Source: JACKFB01 sp041389525
GTDB taxonomy: Bacteria > Myxococcota_A > UBA9042 > PHBI01 > JACKFB01
Assembly: GCA_041389525.1 (NCBI GenBank)
Contig: JAWKRR010000017.1
Location: 50,533-114,532 of the forward strand
Direction: 5' to 3'
Length of the DNA stretch: 64,000 nt
How positions within the stretch are numbered: position 1 is the stretch's first letter; each line of letters starts with the position of its first letter. A model generated the notes under the pieces. That model was given only the letters and a program-made list of their open reading frames with translations, did not search any database and was not told the DNA's origin. The translations under genes were made by a program, and so were the position numbers. Of the stretch, positions 1 through 8,858 are shown in pieces.

Positions 1-1430
1 CCCGACTGCCCCGCGCCGTCGCGCAGCGTCCCGGCGTCGTGGGCGATGATGAGCGCCTCCAGCGCCGCCTGGGCCGCCGTCGCCTTCGCGGCGAGGTCCG
101 TGTTCGCGCTGGTGGCCAAGGTCGCGAGGAACTGACCGACGTCCCGGTACGACTCCGCCGGCTCGCCGCTCGACAACTCCACGCTGTAGGCCGGCCGCGT
201 CTCATACGCGTTGCGCGCGATGTCTCCGCCCAGGTTCGGCCAATCGGCGAGCGCCACATCGGCCACCGCCTTCATCGCCGCGGCGAAGCCCTCAAGCTTC
301 GTCGTGTCGAGGGCGACGTGCGAGCGCAGCAGGTTGTCGCTGAGGCCCTTGGACTTGTGGCGGACGCCCCACCCGGTGACCTCCTCCTTGGCAAGCTCAG
401 TGAGCGCGGCCGCGGGACTGGCCGAGATGCTGGAGAGGAAGGCCCGATAGTTGAGCCCGGAGCCGAAATCGACCTCGGCGTTCCCCACATAGACCTTGGC
501 GAGCTCGCGCGCGGCGTAGGCCACCTCGACGTTCCCCATCAGGCAGGTGTCGAAGAAGAAGAACGAGAGCGGGCGCGTGCCCTCAATACCCGCCGCGGCC
601 AGACCAGCCTTCACGGCGGAGGTCGCCTCGACATGGGTCATGTTCGTGCCGTCGTCGAGCTTGCCGTCGTCGACGTCGCTCCCGTACCCGCCGTCCCACG
701 AACCGCCATGATTCCAGAGCATCACAGCGTAGCGGTCAGCCGGGAACTCCGTGAACGCCGCCTCCACCGCGGCGCTCAGCTCCGCGGGGTCGGTGGAGTC
801 GATCTCGTCGGTGACGCGCATGATCTCGGGCTCTGCGCCGTTGCCGCGAATGCGCAGCCACTGCGTCTTCTCCGGCAGGTTCGGGCAGGCCGTCTCGCCG
901 TCGGCGCAGATCGGGTCCCACGAGTTGGGCAGCGAGGAGTTCCAGTCGACCATCACCACCACGTTGATGTCGCCCGAGAGCGTGGCCTTGCTCATCTCCT
1001 GGATGTTGTCCGCGAGGTCGGCCGAGATGTTGCTGTCGGCCTGTCCGTAGACGAAGACGGTCCACGTCTTGGCGACGAACTCGGTGCAGGTCTTGCCGTC
1101 GCCGGTGTAGCCGTCGTTGCACGCGCAAGTGAACGCGCCCGCCGAGTTGGCGCAGGCGGCGTTTGCGTCGCAGTCGTGAGCGTCGGTCGTGCACTCGTCG
1201 ATGTCGGTGCAGGTCGTGCCGTCGCCTTCGTAGCCGGCGTCGCACGCGCACGACGCGGTCCCGTCAGCCGCCGTCGCACACGCAGCGTTCGCGCCGCAGG
1301 TCAGCGCCGCGCAAGGGTCGGACGACCCGTTATCCCCGTCGCCGCCGCACGCAGTCGCGGAAAATGCCATCGCGACCGCGAGCAGCACACCGAGAGCGCG
1401 CTGCACCAAAAACCCTGAACGGACAACCAT
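1..1430 (-). CDS. Clostripain-like (peptidase C11) lipoprotein with two EGF-like domains, 3' end outside window
   Basis: Translation from the ATG at 1430 gives 476 residues with no stop before the window edge, so the C-terminus is missing. A GGAG lies at 1437-1440, seven bases before the ATG. The N-terminus is a lipoprotein-type signal with a weak lipobox ending at Cys28. Residues 40-115 hold two Cys-rich EGF-like units (GYEGDGTTC, GYTGDGKTC). The catalytic part starts near 120 and shows the family dyad: LWNHGG (His241) and FFFDTCLMG (Cys296). Clostripain relatives are secreted cysteine endopeptidases with Arg/Lys preference; the preference of this protein is not visible. EGF repeats on a secreted protease are common in Myxococcota. 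It lies 189 bases downstream of rluA on the same strand and is probably a separate unit. Confidence 0.88.
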   Translation of the reverse strand, partial: MVVRSGFLVQRALGVLLAVAMAFSATACGGDGDNGSSDPCAALTCGANAACATAADGTASCACDAGYEGDGTTCTDIDECTTDAHDCDANAACANSAGAFTCACNDGYTGDGKTCTEFVAKTWTVFVYGQADSNISADLADNIQEMSKATLSGDINVVVMVDWNSSLPNSWDPICADGETACPNLPEKTQWLRIRGNGAEPEIMRVTDEIDSTDPAELSAAVEAAFTEFPADRYAVMLWNHGGSWDGGYGSDVDDGKLDDGTNMTHVEATSAVKAGLAAAGIEGTRPLSFFFFDTCLMGNVEVAYAARELAKVYVGNAEVDFGSGLNYRAFLSSISASPAAALTELAKEEVTGWGVRHKSKGLSDNLLRSHVALDTTKLEGFAAAMKAVADVALADWPNLGGDIARNAYETRPAYSVELSSGEPAESYRDVGQFLATLATSANTDLAAKATAAQAALEALIIAHDAGTLRDGAGQS

Positions 1431-1619
1431 GAGAATCTCCGGGTGAACTGCGACGGCGGCCGGACACCGGCCCCCAGTCGGGATTGCAGGGCGAGATTCC
1501 GGAGGCGGACCACCGATGCAATCGCAATACGCAACGCGAGCCCGGACCGCGTTATCGGGGCCCGGCGCGCGCAGTGCGACGCAGCAATCGCGGAGGGCTG
1601 TCTGCCCCGGCGCCGGAGA

Positions 1620-2534
1620 TCACCGCCCGCGCAGCGCCTGCAGCGCGGCCTCGAATTCCGGCGGCAGCGGCGACTCGAAATGCATGGGGACGGCGCCGAC
1701 CGGGTGGTCGAAACCAAGCGTCGCGGCGTGCAGCAGCAGGCGCGTCGCGGCCATCGGCTCGCGGCCGGTCTTCAGGTAGTCGCGGATGTAGACGCGCTCG
1801 CCGACCAGGGGGTGGCCGGCCTCGGACAGGTGCACGCGGATCTGATGGGTGCGGCCCGTCTCCAGGCGCACGCGGCACAGGGTCGCGCCGGGCAGGTTCT
1901 CGACGACCTCGACGTGGGTGACGGCGCGCTTGGCGTTGGGGCGGCTGGTCGAGCCGCGCAGTCCGTCCCCGCGGTCGGGCGTCAGCATGCTCTCGATGCG
2001 CTGGGGGCTGACGCGGCCGTGGACGACGCAGAGGTAGCGCCGCTCCATGGTGTGCAGACGTAGTTGGTTGGCCAGCATCCGCTCAGCGAGGCGAGAGCGG
2101 GCGAAGATAAGCAAGCCCGAGGTGTCTTTGTCGATGCGGTGCACGACACGCGGCGGCGGACCGGGGCCGAGCTGCGAGCGCAGCCAAGCCCGCGCGCGGT
2201 CCTGGGCCGTGTCCCGCTCGTCGTCATCATAAGGAACGCTCGAGATCCCCTCCGGCTTATCCACCAGGATGACGTGGCCATCATGGAAGACCACGGGGAT
2301 CTCCGGCTCCTTGCCCGCGTTGCGCGGCGTGTCCATGTCCAGCGCGACCTCGGCTCCCGGCTGAAGCTGGCGCCCCGGATCGCGCTCCACCGTGCCGTCC
2401 ACGCGCACTTTCCCGGTGGTCACCCAGCGCTTGACCTCGCTCCACGGGCGCTCGCCCTCGGCGGCGTCGCGCAGAAATCCGGCGAGGCGCGGGCCGGGGC
2501 GGCCGGGGGGCACGGTCCAGGGGGAATCAGTCAC
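1620..2534 (-). CDS. RluA-family 23S rRNA/tRNA pseudouridine synthase
   Basis: The 304-residue protein has an S4-type RNA-binding region (about 20-75) followed by the catalytic domain. The RluA signature HRIDKDTSGLL, with the catalytic Asp, sits near residue 133, and GRTHQIRVH follows. It isomerises specific uridines in structured RNA in the cytoplasm; the target (23S rRNA or tRNA) cannot be read from sequence. The GTG start overlaps the stop of the upstream methyltransferase by four bases (GTGA), so it is translated as the last gene of the assembly-line operon. That location is odd for a housekeeping enzyme and probably reflects compaction rather than a shared pathway. Confidence 0.93.
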   Translation of the reverse strand: MTDSPWTVPPGRPGPRLAGFLRDAAEGERPWSEVKRWVTTGKVRVDGTVERDPGRQLQPGAEVALDMDTPRNAGKEPEIPVVFHDGHVILVDKPEGISSVPYDDDERDTAQDRARAWLRSQLGPGPPPRVVHRIDKDTSGLLIFARSRLAERMLANQLRLHTMERRYLCVVHGRVSPQRIESMLTPDRGDGLRGSTSRPNAKRAVTHVEVVENLPGATLCRVRLETGRTHQIRVHLSEAGHPLVGERVYIRDYLKTGREPMAATRLLLHAATLGFDHPVGAVPMHFESPLPPEFEAALQALRGR

Positions 2535-3358
2535 GCGGCGGACCTCGGGCTGGCGCCGCCGGGGCTGGCGTCCCGGCGCAGGTAGAAGCCGGCGTATACC
2601 GTGTCGGCGACCTCGGGGTGGAAGGGAACGTGCAGCGAGCGGGCGTTTTCCCAGGCGGCGACGAGGTGGTAGCCCCGTGCGACGGCGAACCCGAGCAGCT
2701 CGTCGCGGGAGTGCAGCGCGTAGGGGCAGATCGCCGGGCCGATGTTCTGCAGGGTCCAGGCGGTGCGGCCGGGGCGCATGGGGGTGGCGTGGACGATGAC
2801 GTGGCGCGGGAGACCTGCGGTGTCGAGCAGCGCGCCCAGGGAGGTCTCGACGTACTGCAGCGAGCCTTGGGCGATGAAGAGGTCGGCGCCGTGGGCGGTC
2901 GCGAGGTCGGACGTGAAGAAGAGCGCGGTCTCGCCTCGCGATTTGGCGACTCGCTCACCCTCGGCCACCACCGCGGGCACGTCGCAGACGGTCCAGCGCG
3001 TGTCGGGCGGCGCGCCCAGGGCCTCGCGCCAGGCGTACCAGGCGACGCCGACGTGGCCGCCGAAGTCGACGACCGCCCGGGCGCCGCCGGCGAGGGCGCG
3101 CGAGACCCAGAAGAGCGCGGGGTAGTCGTCCGGCGCGATGCGGCTCATCCGGTCGGCGTACTTCAGCGCGGCGTCGGGCGTGTCGTAGCCGCGGTGATAG
3201 CCCGCGGGGATGGCGTCGTGGGCGGCCTTGAAATCGGGGTAGAGGCCCTCGCAGGCGCCGCTGGCTTCGGGGGTGGCGAACCAGCGCCGATAGCGGGCTT
3301 CGAGGACCGCGCGGACGGGGGGCACCGCCGCCAACATCTGCTTCACCCGCGAACGCAT
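2531..3358 (-). CDS. SAM-dependent methyltransferase-like protein, TIGR04325/LIC12133 type
   Basis: The 275-residue protein matches the general pattern of the LIC12133 group of putative methyltransferases. It has an N-terminal segment with GYDTPDAALKYADR and a Rossmann motif I as VDFGGHVG (about residue 97). Further on are an acidic CDVPAVV strand and an SLQYVET strand. In other bacteria the group is mostly found in lipopolysaccharide or exopolysaccharide regions, and its substrate is not established. Here it sits 25 bases after the hexapeptide acyltransferase gene and overlaps rluA by four bases. That makes it one of the tailoring genes behind the PKS-NRPS proteins. Methylation of the product or of a sugar is possible; neither is shown. 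Confidence 0.8.
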   Translation of the reverse strand: MRSRVKQMLAAVPPVRAVLEARYRRWFATPEASGACEGLYPDFKAAHDAIPAGYHRGYDTPDAALKYADRMSRIAPDDYPALFWVSRALAGGARAVVDFGGHVGVAWYAWREALGAPPDTRWTVCDVPAVVAEGERVAKSRGETALFFTSDLATAHGADLFIAQGSLQYVETSLGALLDTAGLPRHVIVHATPMRPGRTAWTLQNIGPAICPYALHSRDELLGFAVARGYHLVAAWENARSLHVPFHPEVADTVYAGFYLRRDASPGGASPRSAA

Positions 3359-3383
3359 GGACGCCCCCTCCCCGGCCGCACGC

Positions 3384-4082
3384 CTACTCGGTCCGCAGCG
3401 GAACGATCTTGCCGTCGGCCGGCAGCACCATGTGGCCCGCCGGCACGTCGCCGCGGACGCGCGCCTGGGCGGCGATGATGCAGTCGTCGCCGATGGTCGC
3501 GCCGGGCAGGATGTGGGCGCCGGAGCCGATCCACACGTTCTTGCCGACCACGATGTTGCGCACGTCGCGGGGCTCGGGCGGCAGGTGGGCGAGGCGCTTG
3601 TCGGGGGCGAGGGAGTGGCCGTTGCAGTCGGCGAAGCTGACGCCGGTCGCGATGAGGCAGTGCTCGCCGATGACCATGTGGCCGGAGACCGAGAACGACG
3701 CGTTGTGGCCGACCACGCTGTGGCTGCCGATCTCCAGCCGCGGGATGGCGTCGAGGGTGGCGCCGAAGTGGAAGTCCACCTTGCCGTAAACCGAGACGTC
3801 GTCGCCGATGATGATCTCGCCGCGGCCGGCGACGAAGGGCAGGTAGATGCCGGTGCTGAAGCCGCTGCCGATCTCGCTGCAGAGCCCGCGGTACATGGGC
3901 GCGACGAAGAGCGCGGCCTGGGCGCGCCAGGCGGTCGAGCGCGCGAGGCGCAGCCCCTCCCACGCGGGCGCCCACAGCGCGTGGGGGCCGCCGAGGCTGC
4001 CGCGCTGGGTCAGCCGGTACGCAGCTTTCACCAGGGCGAGCGGCCCCGATTCGGCGTCTCGGATGCGTTTTCGGGGGTTCAT
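3384..4082 (-). CDS. Hexapeptide-repeat (left-handed beta-helix) acyltransferase
   Basis: The ATG at 4082 gives 232 residues and overlaps the stop of the preceding hydrolase gene as ATGA, which decides the start. From about residue 75 there are isoleucine-patch hexapeptide turns (EIIIGDDVSVYGKV, MVIGEHCLIATGV, NIVVGKNVWIGSGAHILPGA, TIGDDCIIAAQA). These define the LbH trimeric acyltransferases of the WbbJ/maltose O-acetyltransferase type. A catalytic-type His is present in ADCNGHSL. Such enzymes move acetyl or longer acyl groups from CoA or a carrier protein to sugars or amino sugars. In this operon it could accept the assembly-line product or simply O-acetylate a sugar. The substrate is unknown. 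Confidence 0.85.
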   Translation of the reverse strand: MNPRKRIRDAESGPLALVKAAYRLTQRGSLGGPHALWAPAWEGLRLARSTAWRAQAALFVAPMYRGLCSEIGSGFSTGIYLPFVAGRGEIIIGDDVSVYGKVDFHFGATLDAIPRLEIGSHSVVGHNASFSVSGHMVIGEHCLIATGVSFADCNGHSLAPDKRLAHLPPEPRDVRNIVVGKNVWIGSGAHILPGATIGDDCIIAAQARVRGDVPAGHMVLPADGKIVPLRTE

Positions 4083-4981
4083 CTCGCGTCCTGGGCGGGG
4101 CTGGTCCGCAGCCACTGTATCACCGATTCCACGAGCCAATTCCGGTCCGATTCGGTCGTGAACGTGTGGCGCGTCTCGGGTCGGTGGTGGAGCGCGGTGC
4201 GGCCGAAGTCGATGTCGGGATAGCAGTCGTAGAGCTGGTCGGCGTAGCTGTAGAAGATGCCCCAATCGAGGGTGAAGACGACGAAGAAGCGGGCGCCGCG
4301 GGCCAGGGCGGCGCGCCAGCGGGCGCCGATGGCGTCGGGCGTGATGGGGCCGGAGCGGAAGAACTCGGGCTCGGCTTCTGGCGACGGGAGATCGTCGCAG
4401 GCGGCGAAGTTTGGCTCGGGGCGGACGGCGCGCAGGGCGCGGTCGGTGAGGCGGCGCCAGGCGGGGTGGCGGCCGGTCAGCACGCTCTTCCAACTGTCCA
4501 GGCGCGTCGCGCGGCCGGCGTAGTAGTGGCCGTACCAGGCGCGGGTTCGGTGGATGCTGGGGTCTAGCAGCACGCAGCCGTCGACGCGCGGGTCGGTGGC
4601 GGCGGACGCCAAGGCGTTGTCGGCGCCAGCGCAGAGGCCGAAGAGCACGAAGCGGCGGGCGCCCAGGCTGCTCTCGAGGTGGTCGAGGGTGGCGCGGATG
4701 TCGGCGGCGACGCCCTCGGGGATGGGCTGGCCGTCGCCGCGGTGGGGGCTGTCGCCGATGCCGGCGAGGTCGAAGCGGCACGAGGTGTAGCCCGACCCGG
4801 CCAGGGCGCGCGCGAGGGTGACGTGCAGGCGGTTGGGGCCGACGTGGTGGATGAGGCCGGCGTTGAGGAACACGATCACGGGCTGGCTTGATGGGGCCGG
4901 CGTCACGGGCAGGGTGAGGACCCCCGTGAGCGGCGTGGTCTGCCCGTAGGACATGGCTTTTTCGCGGTAGGCGGCGTTCAT
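4079..4981 (-). CDS. Alpha/beta hydrolase with Cys at the nucleophile elbow (exosortase-system hydrolase 1-like)
   Basis: The ATG at 4981 overlaps the previous stop (ATGA) and gives 300 residues. The fold is recognisable from VIVFLNAGLIHHVGP (oxyanion region) and CRFDLAGIGDS. The elbow reads FGLCAGADNAL, so Cys117 stands where most relatives have Ser. An acidic residue and a late His (ETRHTFTTESDRNW) complete a plausible triad. Cys-elbow hydrolases of this shape are known as partner 1 of the hydrolase pair in exosortase A/exopolysaccharide loci (TIGR03100-like, from memory). The next gene upstream looks like partner 2. It may release or transfer the carrier-bound product, since no thioesterase domain was found. 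That role is inferred. Confidence 0.82.
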   Translation of the reverse strand: MNAAYREKAMSYGQTTPLTGVLTLPVTPAPSSQPVIVFLNAGLIHHVGPNRLHVTLARALAGSGYTSCRFDLAGIGDSPHRGDGQPIPEGVAADIRATLDHLESSLGARRFVLFGLCAGADNALASAATDPRVDGCVLLDPSIHRTRAWYGHYYAGRATRLDSWKSVLTGRHPAWRRLTDRALRAVRPEPNFAACDDLPSPEAEPEFFRSGPITPDAIGARWRAALARGARFFVVFTLDWGIFYSYADQLYDCYPDIDFGRTALHHRPETRHTFTTESDRNWLVESVIQWLRTSPAQDAR

Positions 4982-5745
4982 CTTCCGCTCCAGGCGGCGA
5001 TTCGCTGGATGACAGGCGCGGCGATGGGGCCGGGGCCGAAGAAGCCGTGTTCGACCCAGGCGACGGGGGCGGCCACGGCGTCCCACTGGAAGTGCGTCGC
5101 GGCGGGCGCGAGCAGGCGGCGCAGCTCGGCTTGGCCGGGCGCGGGGGTCGTGGTCAGCGCGAGGACGCGGCGAAGGCCGGGGTGGTCGGTGGGGCTCGCC
5201 AGGCGCGCGGGGGTGATGCTGGCGATGTCCGCGCGGAGGGTCTCGGTGAGCGGCAGGCCATCGACCTCGGCGACGCCGCGCGAGGCGTCGGCGGCGGGGC
5301 CGAGCAGGTCTTGTAGCCAGGCGCTGCCTGAGCACACGGGGTCCCACAGCACGACGCCGTCGACGTCGGGGTCCTGCTGCGCGGCCAAGGTCGCCAGGGC
5401 GCCGCCGAGGCGCAGCCCGACCAGCACGACGCGCGACGCCCCCGAGAGCGCGCGGAGCTCGGATGCGGCGGAGGCGATGTCGCTGACCCAGCCTGCGACG
5501 GAGCCATCGGTGAGGCCGCCGTCGGAGTCCCCGGTGCCGAAGTAGTCGAAGCGCAGGACGTGATAGCGCGAGCGGGCGAGGGTCTCGGCCAGCACGCGCA
5601 GCGAGCGGTGCGCGCGCAGGGCCTCGGCCCCCCAGGGGTTGCAGATGACCGCGGCGAGCCCGCCGCGCCCACGCCCCGTCGCGGCGTGATAGGTGCCGTA
5701 GAGGCGGCGGTCGGGCGCGCCGAATCGTCTGGGGCTGCCGCTCAC
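4978..5745 (-). CDS. Alpha/beta hydrolase with Arg in place of the nucleophile (exosortase-system hydrolase 2-like)
   Basis: 255 residues from a GTG at 5745 that overlaps the end of the NRPS gene by four bases. The N-terminal half has the hydrolase strands AAVICNPWGAEA and HVLRFDYFGTGDSDGG. The elbow is LVGLRLGGALA, which places Arg112 where the serine nucleophile normally stands. A late VAWVEHGFFGPGP supplies a candidate His. The G-L-R-L-G elbow is what I recall for the second hydrolase of exosortase A clusters (TIGR03101-like). Either the protein is not a classic hydrolase or it forms a complex with the Cys-type hydrolase encoded directly after it. No secretion signal is visible, so it should act in the cytoplasm. 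Confidence 0.8.
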   Translation of the reverse strand: MSGSPRRFGAPDRRLYGTYHAATGRGRGGLAAVICNPWGAEALRAHRSLRVLAETLARSRYHVLRFDYFGTGDSDGGLTDGSVAGWVSDIASAASELRALSGASRVVLVGLRLGGALATLAAQQDPDVDGVVLWDPVCSGSAWLQDLLGPAADASRGVAEVDGLPLTETLRADIASITPARLASPTDHPGLRRVLALTTTPAPGQAELRRLLAPAATHFQWDAVAAPVAWVEHGFFGPGPIAAPVIQRIAAWSGR

Positions 5746-8700
5746 GAGCTCGCCTCCGCCGTCGCGACGTGGGACTCCGCGCGCTGGGCGAGCTGGCGCA
5801 CCGTCTGAAAGAAGAGCACCCGCGGGCTGGGCCGCCAGCCGACCCTGCGTTCGATCTCGGACAACGCGCGCAGCGCCAGCAGCGAGTTGCCGCCCAGCTC
5901 GATGAAGCCGTCGTGGGGCCCGACGCGGCGCAGCCCGAGGATCTCGGCGTAGATCGACGCGACCACCGTCTCGACGCCCGCGTGCAGCGCCTCATCGTCG
6001 GCGTCGCCGGGCCGCGCGAAGGGCACCGGCAGCGCGTTCAGGCTGATGGCGCCTGAGGAATCGCGAGGCAGCTCGGCGAGCTCGACCACGAACGAGGGCA
6101 GAAACGCCGCGGGGCACCGGCCGTCGAAGTGCGCGCGCAGCGTGTCCGGGCCCAGCTCGACACCCGGCTCGAGCGCGACCCACGCGACGATGACCGGCTC
6201 GCCAGCGGCCGCCTCGGGCGCGGCGACGAAGGCGTCCCGAACCCCGGGCAGAGCGGCGATCTCCTCGGCGAGCGCGCGCGGGTCGGCGGTGCGCCCGTCG
6301 ATGGTCACGCCCCCGTCGCCTCGCCTCGCGTGCGCCAGGGTGCCGACGACCTTCCAGGACGCGTACACGCCGGTCGGCTCCATCGGGCCGTCGGCGCACC
6401 CCACGTGGACGTGGCCGAGGACGCCCAGCGGCAACAGCTCACCGCGGGGGCCTATCACGCGGATCCGCCGTCCGCGCATGGGCGCACCGAGCGCGCTGGC
6501 CTCGGCCGGTGTGTCCAGCGGCCGCTTCGCAGCCACCCCGGCCGCGGCCACGGGGCCCCAGATCGCGAAGCGCTCGGCCTTCGGCGCCCAGCGCGCCAGC
6601 TCGGTCGCGACCTCGGCGCCCGTCCCCGGCCCCGAGACCACGACCAGCCGCACCGCCGTCGACGGGGCGACCACGGCGGCCAGGGTCCGCAGCAGCGGCG
6701 CAGGCCCGAAAACCACTGTCGGCTGCTGGCTCTCCGCGAGATCGCGCAGCGCCCAGTCGGAGGCCCGCTCGCCCGCGGTCGCCACGACGACGTCCGCGCC
6801 GGCCGTGAGGGCCGCGAGCAGCTCGGCCACCCCGCGGGCTGTCGCGAGGGAGGTCAGGAGCAGCACGCGGTCGGCGGCGGTGCAGGAAGGCAGCGCGGCG
6901 ACCGCCGTCTCCAGCGCCTGGACGGTCACGGCGGTCGCGCCCGCGGCCGCCTCCCCCGCCGGCGACAGCAGCGCCGCGTGCTCCAAGCTCAGCAACGCCG
7001 GCTCCGACTCGCCACCTCGGCCGAGCGCCGCCAAGATCGCGCACAGGTCCGCGAGCGTGCGTGGGTGCTCGGTCAGGCTGGCCACGCATGAATCGCCAGC
7101 CCGCGCTCGCTCCGCCGCCGCGCTCTCGACCAGGGCCTCCAACGCCTGGGCGTCGCCGCGCTGACCTCCCACGGTGAGGCGAGCCTCCGCGTGAACGCGG
7201 GCGGGCCACGCAGCGGGCTGGGCGGCGGGCGGGTCATTTGACGCGGCCACGGCCCCGTCCGCGTCGCCGACCGGCCCGGGACCGCCGTCGAACCACCCAT
7301 CCACTGCCCGCTGCTCGTCTTCGGTCAGCACGACGAAGCGCGACAACGCGCGCTCCGGTCCCGCCACCGCCTGCCGCAAGGTCGCCGCCAGGTGCTCGCG
7401 AAAACGCACCATCGTGGCCGCGTCGAAGCGGTCCGCCCGGTAGTCCACGCCGCCGTTTAGCCGCGGCCCGTAGTCCCGAAACCACAGCATGATGTCCATG
7501 TGGGCGCTGCGGACCGCGAGATCGACGGCCGAGAGGGTCGCGCCACCCATGCTGCGCGGGCGCGACTCGGTCTGCTGGTAGCTGAACGAGACCTGAAAGA
7601 GCCCGCTCCCATCGGCGGCTCCTGCGTGCTCGAGCCCCTCCACGATGCGGTCGACCGGGACCTCGTCGTGGTCCATCGCCTCGAGGACCACGTCGCGGGT
7701 TCGGCGCGCCAACTCCGCGAAGCTGGGGTCATCCTGCACCCGAATCCGCAGGAAGATCGTGTTGGTAAATACACCGATGATGCCTTCGAAATCGACGTGG
7801 TCTCGGCCCCGCACCGGCATCGTGACCAGGACCTCGTCGGCCGTGCCGTAGCGGGCGAGGACGGCCACATAGGCCGCCAGCAGCAGCATGGGCGTCGTGA
7901 CGCCCAGAGTACGCGCCAGTTCGCGCGCCTGCTCGCTGAGCTCCTGGCCGATGTCCAGGTGCGTGCGGGCGCCGTGTCGCTCGTGGGCTAGGCCCCCCAG
8001 GTCGTCTGTGGGCAGGGCCAGCGGGGGCAGCGAGCCCGCTAGCTGCGTGTGCCACCACCGCCGCTTCTGCTCGATGACCGCGCTCGCCTCCCGCTCGCGC
8101 GCCCAGACGGCGTAGTCGCGGAAGCGCAGCGGAGCCGCGGCCAGGGTCGGCGCGCGTCCGGAGACCGCCGCGCTGTAACGCGCTGCCATCTCGCTGAGGA
8201 AGACGTCGAAGGACCAGCCGTCCCAGATCAGCGCGTGGGCCACGACCAGCATCACCACCGAATCGGGGCCCTCGGTGATGAGGTAGAGGCGCAACGCGGG
8301 TGCCGACTCCAGGTCGAACGGGCGGTCGACCTCGACGTCCATGAACGCGTGCAGCGCAGCGGGGCGGTCATCTTCGGGTGTGCCGGAGACGTCGCGCTCG
8401 ATCAGCGCGCAGAGCACATCGTCGGCCAGCGCGACCTGTGGGGCGCCGTCGCGCTCGCTGAACCGATAGCGGAAGATCTCGTGGTGCTGAAGGAAGGCCC
8501 GGAGGCTGGCCCGCAGCGCGTCGATGTCGACGCCGTCGCTGAGCCGCCAGGCCCCCGGCACGTGGTAGAGCGAGCCCTCCTCGTGGAGCTGCGCCACCGT
8601 CCACAGCCGCTCCTGAGGCCGCGTCATCACGAGCGGCGCCCCGTCATCGACGCGCGGGACCTCCTCGGCGGCCGCTCCGGCCCCGGCCGCCTGGTGCAGG

Positions 8701-8858
8701 AACGCCAGCAGCTCCGGCTTCTGCGACCGCACGCGCGCCGCCAGCTCCGCGTCCATCGCCCCGCGCGGCGCGTTCAGCTTGAGCGCGTCCCCCTCGGCTC
8801 GAAGCTCGATGCCCCGTGCGTGCAGCGCGTGAATGAGCGCGACGACGTCGCCGGCCAT
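5742..8858 (-). CDS. NRPS module: docking domain, condensation domain with altered HHxxxDG, degenerate adenylation-like region, carrier domain
   Basis: 1038 residues. Residues 1-55 resemble a TubC-type docking domain. The condensation domain spans about 70-520, but its core motif reads HALIWDG: His208 is kept, the catalytic second His is Ala209, and Asp213 is kept. Residues about 530-930 align in outline with an adenylation domain but lack its signatures: no SGSTG-type loop, no YGPTE and no YRTGD. The carrier domain at the end is intact (FIELGGNS, Ser992). The start shares one base with the stop of the previous NRPS gene (TGATG). With an intact carrier and eroded C and A domains, this protein may only hold or hand on the chain. 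An external loading enzyme is also possible. No thioesterase follows. Confidence 0.92.
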   Translation of the reverse strand: MAGDVVALIHALHARGIELRAEGDALKLNAPRGAMDAELAARVRSQKPELLAFLHQAAGAGAAAEEVPRVDDGAPLVMTRPQERLWTVAQLHEEGSLYHVPGAWRLSDGVDIDALRASLRAFLQHHEIFRYRFSERDGAPQVALADDVLCALIERDVSGTPEDDRPAALHAFMDVEVDRPFDLESAPALRLYLITEGPDSVVMLVVAHALIWDGWSFDVFLSEMAARYSAAVSGRAPTLAAAPLRFRDYAVWAREREASAVIEQKRRWWHTQLAGSLPPLALPTDDLGGLAHERHGARTHLDIGQELSEQARELARTLGVTTPMLLLAAYVAVLARYGTADEVLVTMPVRGRDHVDFEGIIGVFTNTIFLRIRVQDDPSFAELARRTRDVVLEAMDHDEVPVDRIVEGLEHAGAADGSGLFQVSFSYQQTESRPRSMGGATLSAVDLAVRSAHMDIMLWFRDYGPRLNGGVDYRADRFDAATMVRFREHLAATLRQAVAGPERALSRFVVLTEDEQRAVDGWFDGGPGPVGDADGAVAASNDPPAAQPAAWPARVHAEARLTVGGQRGDAQALEALVESAAAERARAGDSCVASLTEHPRTLADLCAILAALGRGGESEPALLSLEHAALLSPAGEAAAGATAVTVQALETAVAALPSCTAADRVLLLTSLATARGVAELLAALTAGADVVVATAGERASDWALRDLAESQQPTVVFGPAPLLRTLAAVVAPSTAVRLVVVSGPGTGAEVATELARWAPKAERFAIWGPVAAAGVAAKRPLDTPAEASALGAPMRGRRIRVIGPRGELLPLGVLGHVHVGCADGPMEPTGVYASWKVVGTLAHARRGDGGVTIDGRTADPRALAEEIAALPGVRDAFVAAPEAAAGEPVIVAWVALEPGVELGPDTLRAHFDGRCPAAFLPSFVVELAELPRDSSGAISLNALPVPFARPGDADDEALHAGVETVVASIYAEILGLRRVGPHDGFIELGGNSLLALRALSEIERRVGWRPSPRVLFFQTVRQLAQRAESHVATAEASS

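Noticed and set aside
5742..5900. Terminal thioesterase or reductase domain sought at the end of the NRPS line
   Set aside because: The protein ends about 46 residues after the carrier serine. No GxSxG or Rossmann segment is present before the stop.
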